From NCBI GenBank assembly GCA_936440205.1, contig OW387147.1, forward strand, positions 25,197,629 through 25,261,628: 64,000 nt of DNA, written 5' to 3'. Below are positions 37,605-47,624 of the stretch, one piece after another (the stretch's first letter is position 1; every line of letters starts with the position of its first letter). The position numbers and the translations under genes were made by a program. This DNA is from Lepidonotus clava (lineage: Eukaryota; Annelida; Polychaeta; Phyllodocida; Polynoidae). The notes beneath the pieces were generated by a model that saw only the letters and a program-made list of their open reading frames with translations, searched no databases and was not told the origin of the DNA.

Positions 37605-38860
37605 AAACTATGAGAGAAAATGGCAATTTTTGACAAAGATTTTGGTAGCCATGGCAACCAACTCACCCTAAAATCAAATTTACCATTTCCATGTAGTAGT
37701 TCCAATTGAATTCTTCAATTGGACACCCTGGTTACATTTCTGTGTTAATTATCAGTGAAGATATAACGCATTCGGGAGGAAAATATGGGAAAAATGACAA
37801 TTTTTGACAAAAACTATGGTAACCATGGCAACCAACTCACTCTAAAATCAAATTTGGCAATTCAGTATGATACCACTATCTGAATACTTCAGTGTGGCAC
37901 CATGCTTGTATTTTGTATCTGAATTAGTAGCGAATATCTGGTACATTCAGAAGGAAAATAGGGAAAAATGGCTATTTTTAACAAGAAATCTGGAAACCAT
38001 GGCAACCAAATCACTCTAACATGATATTAAGCACTTCCATATGAAAGCACTAATGGAATACTTCAATTTGACACCTTACATAAGTTTCTATCTTAACTAC
38101 CAGTGAAGATATGGTACATTCAGAAGGAAAATGGGGAAAAATAGCCATATTTTATAGGTATTCTGGTTACCATGGCAACCGAATCATCCTCTACACCAAT
38201 GTAACATTTCCAGCCAATAGCACTCATTAAATGCTTCAATTTGACACCTTGGTTGCATTTCTATCTTAATTATTCCCAGAGATATGACATTAAAACCTCT
38301 ACTGATGAGTGCTTTATGGCAATCATACAGTATGGTTACCAAGGTCATTGACCTCTAAAGAGCTCAGTAAAGTGGGGGACATCCATTTTTTGCAGTAGAG
38401 ATTCTGATACTTCTACTAGAGCTAGGGACATCATTAAGGCATCAAATTAAAGGTCTGGACCTTAGCTTTCATCTTTACTGTGATATGTTCTTTTGAATTC
38501 ATATCCCTCTCTGTGGAATGGAATGTTTTCAAGTCTAAGACAAAAAAAGGCTAAAAAATGACCTTGACCTTGGGTTTTGACCTTGAGATGACCTTCAGAT
38601 TCAAAAGGAAACCATGTTGTATGTTAGAGCCCCAGTGCCCCTATATGATTCCAAAGTTAGATTCTTGCTTAAATCTAATTATATATCTGAAAAAATTGAA
38701 AATACCTTTTTCCTGATTTTCCCTTATTTTTTACTTAAAATGGTTGCCATGGAAACCAGAGCAAAATCCCAGACTGCCACCAAACATTTTCTTGTACCTT
38801 AGGGCCTCCCTAAGATATATGGGTGGGTCTCTTGCTTTCTTCACAAAATTCCCACGGAAT
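37605..38860 (-). repeat. Right arm of the large inverted repeat, 174-bp tandem units
   Basis: Reverse complement of 29851-30985, ending CACAAAATTCCCACGGAAT. Its inner half is a tandem array with a period close to 174 bp. Each unit carries a CCATGGCAAC palindrome core (at 37645, 37819, 37993 and 38166). The outer 700 bp pair nearly perfectly with the left arm, with only scattered substitutions noticed. Confidence 0.9.
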
Positions 38861-39194
38861 CAGATTTTGGACATCTTGATACCTGACTAATATTGCGCAA
38901 TCACATAATACTGCTCTTTTCTCTTTTAAAAGAAATGCCGAGGTAATTTTACCACTTTACAAACATATAAGAACCTTGAAAAGCTTCACCATTTCTTTGC
39001 CCATATTATTGACGGTCACATTTTTTTTTTCGAAAGCAACATTTAAATTCAAATCCTGCCTTTCGATGTAGGCCTATTCCTCGCAGAAGACTCCCATAAC
39101 CCAACAGTTTTTTGTCACGATCCTCAGAATCTGTGTCGACATCCTAATCCCCACCCCCACTTCCATAATCTAACCCTGGACGAGCTATACGTAC

Positions 39195-39297
39195 CTGCCC
39201 AGTTTGATCCTGCCGTACTCAGCTCGCCGTATGACGACGACCTCGCCTTCCGCACACATGGCCCTCAGCGACTCACCCTCACAGAACTCCACCGGAC
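39195..39297 (-). CDS. SUEL lectin domain, first exon
   Basis: 103-bp exon between acceptor ATTCTATTTCCAG and donor GGCAG-GTACGTATAG, entering in phase 1 and leaving with two bases. It encodes GPVEFCEGESLRAMCAEGEV followed by VVIRRAEYGRIKLG. These are the CEGESL start and the YGR motif of SUEL-type lectins, with the first two of eight cysteines. Together with the exon at 29537-29727 it makes a complete module of about 95 residues. It is the most 5' exon I can identify; the signal peptide must come from an exon further upstream. Confidence 0.88.
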
Positions 39298-42200
39298 CTG
39301 GAAATAGAATTAAGGCGCTGGTTAGATTATTGTTAAAAGAAGTTATAATCATTATGGCATCACACCCCAATTTTTGTATACTACTCATATAATGTTGCAT
39401 TGTCGCGTATACAAAGAAAAGTCAATCCAAGTTATATTGTCGCGTATATAACTATTGTGGGAACGGCTTATCTGCTTATTTGCCGTCGAACGTGTAGAGA
39501 GTGCCACAGATGGCCCCCATGAATGCCTTACATTAAAACCATTAATATTTGGCCCAAATAATCCACTTATACTATTTTAATCCACTTTTAATCTGTCTGT
39601 GTAATTATGAACACTATATAGGAGAACCTCATACCACGGTACAATTTTGCATTCGTTTAGGATACTAGGATGATAACAAATATTCTATGAAAATTAAAAA
39701 GATAGAAGTAAATAGAACCAACAATAAACTCCCAAACCAAGTTGCTTATAATGATACCAAGCGATATAAAACTAGTGATCATTTGATCATTTCAAACCGG
39801 GAACACACACAAAGCGAAAAGCTGTTGCTCCAAACTGACGGATAGTTTAAAGTGTCTTGTCCTTTGATACGACAAAACGAGTTGTACAACGGATTTCAGA
39901 TGAGAAACACGAGAGGGAATAACAGGATAACATCCTTGTTTTCAGTCGTTAATTGAAAATGTAGGCAAACCAATAAGTTTTTTGATTAAAGACTTAATGA
40001 AACAAAGTACGAAAGATCTCCTTCCAGATTAAACTGCCTGGATGAAAAATGTCAGGAACTGTTTTGCTAAAAGCTAAGCGGAAAGTAAATAAAGACATTT
40101 ATTTTGTGCATCAGGGGAAAATAAATCCCTAGATTAGGAGCTTTTGTAAACAGCTCAGAATGTGTACCTAAAAGACTGTTACTCAAAGAAATTTGAGTGT
40201 GTATCTAAACGGTTTTAACCAAAAGAAGGCATGTAATGTGAATGATAGTTGATGCATAAATTGTCACATAATTGTAAAAGTTGTTGCCACAAACAAATTG
40301 TATACGACGGTACGTAATTATCTTATTATGCATTCGTAAGATATGCCATTTGTCTTTCGGTGTTCAGAAGTACTAAAATCTTTAAAGATTAAAGAAGGAA
40401 GATTAAGTATTTGTTTTATCAGTTTCAAACCCGACGTTAAATGTAACCACACCAAAATGTGAATTCAATATCATTCAAAGCTGATCAGGTGATAGTAGCG
40501 CCAATGGAAAAGTAACATTAAACATAGAGAAAAACACCGACAGGCGCCCGTCACAGCGCCATTGTTCCCAACCCCGTCGGGGATTATTAACGAGGTGTGA
40601 CAATTGTGATGGGAACATTAAGACGAAATGAAAATAAAACCCAGCCAAAACAATATGTGGTGAGACAATCAAATCCTAAAAATGTCTCCAGATCGGAACA
40701 GATGCAAAGAAACTTCAAAAAACAAGAAGAAAGTTGCATCGCTCTGCATTTGGACCGAGGAAAGAAAACAGGCAGCAAGGACAGTTGTTATTATTATTAT
40801 TATTTCTGCCTTTTTTTGTGTATTATTTTTTCATTTATTCTTAAATTGATGAGTCACAGGAAAAGGTGATCAATTCCCATGAGTTATGAGAAAACCGTGC
40901 AGAATGCCTACTGCAGGAAAAGGTCATGCGAGGATCATTAATTATACACGGGCTTTGGGATAACTATATCTCCAGTTGGTTGTGTGATTTGGGGCCATAC
41001 ATGCCGAGCTGAAATAGCAAATATTGCCATCTCATTACTGCGTCACGATACAGCAAATTGTCGGCAATTTGTGGGACTAAAACCGCAGGCAGCAATCGGC
41101 AGGGATAAACTACCCCAAACATGGCATTGTGGGGGTTGTACTGTTGGTTCACCTCCAGGGTGTTCTCTTGTGATATTGCCTGTGGACATAGTGTGATTGG
41201 ACACAAATGTACATTTCTATTGGGTCGCTGTATTGTGGTTTATACACTTTAATGCCGGATTCCTTTGTGTCAGTTTGCTTTTGATATTAAACACGTTGAA
41301 TGAGCAAAACACTAGGACATATTTTTTACTTTTAATTCATAAACTCCCATGTTCTTCTTTGTTACAAAATCTTATTGATTTAAATGTGATTCAATCCTAT
41401 AGTCATATAGTCTATAGTATTATTTATCATGTTCTTACAACTATTGAAATAAAAATAACTAGATATGAAAGATAAGAAAATACGAAACCCTCATCTAAAC
41501 CTACATACAAATACGTTCATTTATCCCGTGATTTCTCACCACTCACGACTTTGTGCATGATACTTCCGAAAACTATTGTCATTTTATAACGCCTACACAA
41601 TAAAACCACCCGTTTAACGCTATAATGACTCTCACATTTACTCACGCCATTCTCACGGCCTCTGATTGTTACAGAATGGCTCCCACAATAGTCAATTATT
41701 ATGTAATGTATAATACCAGAGTCCCTGAGTAGCACTTAAGAGCCCACAAAGTGCCTAGTGAATGCACTCTTTGATCAGTCATGCATGACAAGGCAGGTCT
41801 CAATGGGAGGATCCATGCCTCTGCTTGGCGAGTGTACCCCAGGCCAATAGGCTGGCTCTCCTCCCACAAACACGCTAATACTTAATCATTTATAACCTGT
41901 TGGGTAGGCAGTTGTAGTCTAGACAAAATATCCCGCTTGATGTCTCTTTATAGTAAGGTGAGGAATTAATGTCTGCTTCCTAGTAGCATACCCATGCTTA
42001 CAATTTTCATTAATGAATTTTTGTTGTTTGAAGTTTGTCATGATTGTGCTGAGAACGGTCCTGCATTGTACTTCAGGTGAATTCCACTTTCTCTCTCTAA
42101 CTAAAGCCCTGGCAAGCATGTATGCATAAACACAATTTCATTATCAAACTCTCACCACAATTTCTTTAAACAAGGGCGAATGCTGTAGTAAACAATAGAT

Positions 42201-42400
42201 GTATACATCTACAAAATGACGTTATATAGTTGTTTGCCAGATCTATGGGACCAACACGTTTGAAGATATCGGATGTGCAGAAATGAAATAAACTTGCTCG
42301 ATGCTCAACGTTATAGGTAATCAAAACCCGTTCTCTACGCTTACGTCCCTCACGTGTGATTATAAGGTAGAAACAACTATGAAGTAGACAGAACATTCAC
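39298..42400. other. Upstream or first-intron DNA, no confident exon
   Basis: Mostly AT-rich. TCGCGTATA words at 39400-39445 suggest a small MITE remnant related to 22914-23192. A (TTA)n run is at 40786-40806. A GC-richer patch at 40960-41200 has open frames on both strands and one CTCCAGGG, but no recognisable protein. Confidence 0.5.
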
Positions 42401-42414
42401 ATTCTAATCCTGGC

Positions 42415-42765
42415 CAGCGGCGTGGAATGAAAGGAAGATACCGAGCTGCTCCTCAGCTCAAACAAACCAAGGGCTCATCCCAGCCTGCTCACACATGGCA
42501 ATACCAAGTGCAACAGGCACTGGAGTATTTATGAGTCGTTGGTGGCGGGAGTAGGAGCTGTACAGGAGCTGCTCACACAGAGAAGGAGCAGCTCAAACCC
42601 TGAGGTCTCATTGGGTATTCCCACCCTACCCCACGGGGGCCCAGCACATGCGCACTACGTCCAGTCCCCTGATTGACACTGCCTACGAGGGAGGAATATT
42701 CGACGAAACACCCCCGCGGTTTGTGGTCACGTGATTGCATATGGCGTCTTGCGTAGGAGTTTTTT
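42415..42765. promoter_or_regulatory. Motif island: three GAGCWGCTC, CACGTG and NRF1-like site
   Basis: GAGCTGCTC at 42443-42451 and 42566-42574, GAGCAGCTC at 42586-42594. Then an NRF1-like half CATGCGCA (about 42646) and TCACGTGATTGCATAT with E-box and octamer-like words (about 42727-42742). GC content is well above the surroundings. Enhancer or promoter. Confidence 0.45.
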
Positions 42766-44700
42766 TCGGGGGAAGTTAGGAATGGAGTTTGAGATTTTAT
42801 AGATTGGACGCGTGTTGGGGGTTTCTTCTGGATATGTTGTGTTTGATTGAACTTCCGGGAGTCGTGCAACATCTTGATTGATCGGTTTTAATATGTGTGA
42901 AATAGAAAATCAGAAAATGAAATGTAGTTCACCCGAGACAAGATCCATACCTGCGTCATAACACACTTTCAATATAGGCCTACTTCTCACTGTAAGTAGT
43001 ATACAAAAACAGTCCTTTTTATCATCCCTTGCGATCCATATTCTTACATGAACAAAAGACTAAGCATAAAGCATCATTCTTCCCTTCGTCAACGATTAAG
43101 ATCTTTATAATCTCATGAAATATATTGCATAATATGAAACCGCTACGGCGTCGGATTGGAAATTGAAATAAGGAGCCCTGAGGAGGTCACTGAAGCGAAA
43201 TAAACTTGCTTTTACAATAAGACGAACTTTAATGGAAGTATTTGTTAGTGCTGAGAGCTTATCCTTACACAAATAAGTGAATCCTCCCTGAAATAACTGG
43301 ATTAACAAACTGTGAATATTCGGATACATATTTTTAAGCAAAGACAGTCGTTCACAGCAGCCAGTACCTGGCCCCCTTCAGACACTGGCATATGGTACAT
43401 GATATACTTCTATGATGCAGTCGGAATCGTTGTAAATGGGATATGAGAACAAATTAAAGGGAGCCAAAACCAATAAATTCAACGAAATTTTCCAAACTCA
43501 AATAACCATGGAAATCCATTCCTTGAGCCTATTTATGGCCCATGTTAAAATCTAAACCATGAAACATGGTAAGAAATATTTAAAAACACATTTTTCTTGC
43601 TCAAATCAATTAATGTGGATCCACAAAAATAGGGTTTGTTTACAAACAAATGTAAATATTACCATCTCTTGTTGCATTCTACTTTAGTTTCAGCTAGTTT
43701 TCGCAGCTAATTCTTTACCACTGACCTTAACTGGACTCGTATAACATATTTCCATACTTATCTGAGTTTTGAAAATTTTGTCAATTTTATTGGTTTTGGC
43801 TCCCTTTAAAGGCATTATGTCGTCTCATTTAAAATCAAACCCCCACCATACATGGCAGCATTTCTTGCGGCAGCTGACTGCATACTGTTGATTAGTGGGC
43901 AGTCTACCTTCAAGTACCGGTACACACACTCCTGTAAGTCTGTGGCACCAAGTTCCCATTCCAAGACGCACACGCGAACTGAGGTCATCTGAGAGCGGAT
44001 TATGCTGTCGGGGGCGCGGGCATTTGCCCCAACTAGCTCCACTAGATATGCCCAGTCATGGGGCTGTCTGGGCCCACGCGTGAGAAGAAGGCAATGATGA
44101 CTTGGAAGGAGGAAGCTAGGGGTTGGGGGGTAGGTTAGAAGGGGGTGGTGGGGTAGGTTAGAAGGGGGTGGGGGAAAGGTAGTAGGCGGAAGTAAGGCTA
44201 GACTGCACATATAAACAACCTTGTCATCAATATCTCTCAACTCAGACCTTTCCTCATGTGGTCTGATGTGTTTTCAGCTGTCCGAAACCTATGATTTGGA
44301 AAAAGTGATAAATGTAGTAAAACTTTACCAGCACTGTTCTACCTGTTCTGCGAAAAAGTGAAATGTCATTTGTTTTTGGTATCTTTAGATACAGGGACAG
44401 GTGCCACTGACACACCCTTATTTAAGGCAAGGTACCTTTTCACTGATTTAAATAAGCATTAACCTCTATTCAATTTTATATCTTTAACATCGATATCATG
44501 GTAAATATGGCTGAGCCGGACTATGCCCCTAAATCTAGCAACACTCCTTGATTCATCATAACACATCTTAGAAATACTGGTCAGTGTTTGATATAAATAA
44601 CACATATTCAACCATAGACACAGACACTTAGCAATGCGTCCTGGGTACCATTTGAAACAAGAGGTGCCCACAGCAGATAGTATAACACATCTTGGAATGG
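42766..44700. other. Upstream DNA, no confident exon
   Basis: Mainly AT-rich; a polypyrimidine tract on the minus strand at about 44090-44190. An exon-like frame at 43908-44067 is discussed under rejected items. Confidence 0.4.
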
Positions 44701-45564
44701 TAACTGCTTCTACAACACCCACCAGGTTGACTGTGTCCACCACTGAGACCGTTAGCTCCTCCAGGGTCTGACTAATTGATGCGGGCTGGGTGTGAGGGTG
44801 TTGGTCAGAGGTGTTTAAAGGGGAAGGTGGTGGGTGAAGGCGTGTGAACTAATGGGGTATCGGCATATGTCAGCTTTGGTATTCAAGCTTGTCTAGGCCG
44901 AAAGGTGGAGGGTAACGGAAAGGACAGTTACACTGCGGAGTAGTATAGTAGTGTGTAAACTATATATAATATGTCTTACATTGTATTTGCTTTGTAAACC
45001 AAGTTAAGGAACTTTGAAACAAAATGTCATAAGATGATACATTAGAGAATGATGAAGCTTCTTTATCCCTGATTGATTGTGATATGTGTGTAAAAAAAAA
45101 GACAAAAACCCAATGTAGTTCATTTTGATCTCCGTCGAAGAATTCAGAATGAACTTATATTGGTTTCCATGCTAAGGTTGGTATGTCAGACCGATCCATA
45201 TATACCTTTCCATATACTTCTTACATATTATATCAATTCATACCTGCGTCTTAACACACTTTCCATATACTTCTGACAGTGTAAGTAAAATTCGTGGTGA
45301 TGATTCCATTGATTCCATATTAGTATATCTACTAATGTGGAATCAATGAAATTATCTAATTGCGGAACATAAACTAAATGATTGTTTATTTCGTATTATG
45401 AAGGCACAGTGATAAATAATTTCACCTAGGACAGTATACTATTTTCTGTTATATAAATTAATACATGTAAAAGTGGTTTGGGAATAGCCAATCATCTAGT
45501 ACTGAAAACTTTAGACCTGGCTGCCTGTTGAGACAGTTAAATGCCCAGGGTACTTAAATGGTGT

Positions 45565-45640
45565 GCAGTTCTGACGTCAATATGAAATAACGTCACCCTG
45601 GAGAAGTCAGGCGGTGAGTATTGTTCTCCAGGGAACTAGT
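45565..45640. promoter_or_regulatory. CRE plus CCCTGGAGAA inverted pair
   Basis: TGACGTCA at 45572-45579 is followed by AACGTCACC. Next comes a perfect 10-bp inverted repeat, CCCTGGAGAA (45596-45605) and TTCTCCAGGG (45624-45633), with an 18-bp spacer. The inverted pair contains the CTCCAGGG word that recurs in the other islands. Likely a compact regulatory site. Confidence 0.4.
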
Positions 45641-46960
45641 CTAGGAGTGCTGTTCGTACGTTCTTCACACCTTATCACTTAGTCATGTTTACCTAAAACA
45701 GAACTAAGCCTACTGGCATGTCCTATATACTTTGAAACTTGCCCCCAAATTGACTATAATATATGTAGGCCCTATAGTAATGGTGGTTACTTGTGGAACC
45801 CATAATGGTTAATACACGCCTAAAACAACTTACAAATATGGATAAATCCGTTTATTTGTGGCATAGAACGGCTAGATGGAATGTGTATCAATAATTTTGT
45901 TTCGGTTGTATTTCTTTCTTACAAAAGTTTGCATCGATGTTTGCAAAGTTTGATCCAAATACTGTATTTACGAACACCCATATTCTGAGGCGGTGGCTAT
46001 CCATAATTATTTCTTTTCATTTCACTTTAAAAACCTTTTATTCCATACATGAGAAAAAATAGGTTGAGTCTGTTTAAATAGCTGAGGTTAGAATCAAATC
46101 TCAGAATTCCTACTATGAATAGCCTAAAGAAGCAATAATCATGCCAATCCATCAATCAAAAATGAGAAGCAGGAGGGGTAGGAGGAGCAAGTTTTACATC
46201 GTTGATTAGAAATTGCTGCAATGATAATAATTTATGGTCATTAAGATGTCTTTTGTGTTTTGGGTTATTCCATTAAAACAAATTTCTCTCCTATTAGTAT
46301 TTTCTTATTATTATTTGGCGAGTTGTCTATCCTATTTCCTATTTCTAATCAGTCATCGGTCCAGGCCTTCATGATTGTAATAGACCACCTATAATTGCCA
46401 TGATAATTTAGAATTGAAAAACAACGGTTTACCATGGTAAAACAGGCATGGAAGAACATGTTTTCATATTTTGACTCATGACTCATATCAGTGATATCTT
46501 TTAGTAACTTGCCTTTATGAAAATATTGAAAGACAGATAATGTTGACAGAGATTTTCAAACTATGCCTTTTTAACTACTACAATTGTTATTTCTGGTTGA
46601 AAGTAAACAATAAACAACCAAATATATTAGATCTAAATCGTTCTTGAAATAAAAACGATTGAGTACGTTCCATGAAACGTAGGGCAATGTTCACAAAATG
46701 GATACAAAGTTAAAATGTTTGTCCTAGAATAGAACCAATTAAGGATATTATAAGATATTGCCGTTTTGACTTGTTTGCAACTTCAACAAGCCTATAACTA
46801 TTCTCACTTCAGAAGGCACATAGCAACTTATGTAAAACTTCAGTGAACAACTTTCTTGTTTGAAATTATCGCATCATGTTGGTGCGAAACAGTTTCAAAA
46901 TGCATTAGCAACGATTACGTCACAAATTACGGATTCTGTCACACTACGTTACGTGGAAGA
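45641..46960. other. Upstream DNA, no gene seen
   Basis: AT-rich with no recognised feature. Confidence 0.5.
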
Positions 46961-46969
46961 CTGGATGAA

Positions 46970-47620
46970 GAATGGCGATCTGCATCCGAGAGGCCACTTT
47001 GCCTTCTTTAACGGCCAATTGGAGACAACGTCATGTAAGCGTTCTCTCACGTTCTCTCGCGTTCTCTCGCGTTAATCGATCAATGGCGTGATTTGCCGCA
47101 GGAACTACAAGGGGAGTGTTAAATAGGTGTCTGTCCTGCGGGCTGGGTATAAGTAGGTTGGTGTGTGTGTGTGGTAAAAGGGGTGGTAGCATTGTGAAAA
47201 AAAGGACAAAAAGACTCTTGATGTAACAAAATGAAGCCTTCCTCTACGTACGAGAACACTTTCTGGCCGGAGCCAGGCTCTAGACTGTGGCGAATAAGTG
47301 CCCTTTTTTTCCTCTTATAATGGACCACACTCTTTTTTTGTGGGTAAAGGGTGGGAGGACTGAAGGTAGGGAAGGCAGGCAGGCGTGGGGTAGTATGGCG
47401 ATATTAGGGGCAATCAACGGGTGCGGGCGATATTAGAGGTAATCACGACGGCGGGCGATATTAAGGGTAATCAGCATGTGGTTATTGAGTGAGCACGTGT
47501 GAAGCGTTCTGAGCCAGCGAGCAATTTGTCGGAGCTGTTCCCTGCTTGTTCCCGCGTTATATGACTCCAGCAGAGCAACAAGCCGCCAGGAGCGAAAGAC
47601 CCCTACATTATGAACATCCG
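46970..47620. promoter_or_regulatory. Motif island: CGTTCTCTCG x3 and GGCGATATTA x3
   Basis: Two ordered repeats lie in one GC-richer block. CGTTCTCTCR is repeated three times at an exact 10-bp period (47040-47069). GGCGATATTA is repeated three times at 28-29 bp (47397-47406, 47426-47435, 47454-47463), each followed by RRGGYAATCA. A near match of the common palindrome (GAGCTGTTC) follows at about 47532. The helical spacing of the first set and the regular spacing of the second suggest factor-binding arrays. Confidence 0.45.
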
Positions 47621-47624
47621 GCGC

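Larger units (their letters stand above)
29728..39194 (-). other. 9.5-kb intron splitting the lectin domain, filled with repeats
   Basis: Phase-2 intron with donor GGCAG-GTACGT and acceptor CCTGCAG. Almost all of it (29851-38860) lies within a large inverted-repeat structure that contains a foldback element, two SINEs and two minisatellites. No exon is visible inside. Confidence 0.8.
18855..39297 (-). other. Gene model: SUEL lectin-CUB-sushi single-pass membrane protein (5' end missing)
   Basis: Six confident exons and one possible exon on the minus strand join in frame. They are 39195-39297, 29537-29727, 24609-25004, 22204-22407, (21134-21184), 19916-19997 and 18855-19338. The predicted product is extracellular SUEL galactose-binding lectin, CUB, sushi/CCP, short stalk, one transmembrane helix, then a cytoplasmic tail of about 160 residues. 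The joined part is 485 residues, or 502 with the optional stalk exon. The ectodomain modules are bounded by phase-1 introns, the classic pattern of shuffled extracellular domains. The domain set resembles surface receptors and adhesion proteins with carbohydrate-binding lectin modules (EVA-1 and latrophilins share the SUEL domain, but not this combination). I do not recognise a named orthologue. The signal peptide and any further N-terminal exons lie upstream and are unassigned. Function as a receptor is inferred from architecture. Confidence 0.85.

Noticed and set aside
29851-38860. Large viral-type or Polinton-type element suggested by long inverted ends
   Set aside because: No capsid, polymerase or integrase frame lies between the arms; the interior is SINEs, a foldback element and minisatellites.
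43908-44067. Exon-like minus-strand frame (HDWAYLVELVGANARAPDS...) with an AG acceptor and AAG-GTAGAC donor
   Set aside because: It is open and GC-richer, but its entry phase does not fit the receptor exon at 39195-39297 or the other candidate at 44723, and I recognise no domain. It may be a real exon of an unknown gene.
44723-44767. Possible 45-bp minus-strand exon (TLEELTVSVVDTVNL)
   Set aside because: The splice-like ends consist of the CTCCAGGG and AGCTCC words that recur in non-coding islands, and there is no partner exon in phase.
4660-47030. Shared 11-mer ATTGGAGACAA between islands at 4.67 and 47.02 kb
   Set aside because: Many 11-mers are shared by chance in 64 kb, so a single match carries no weight.
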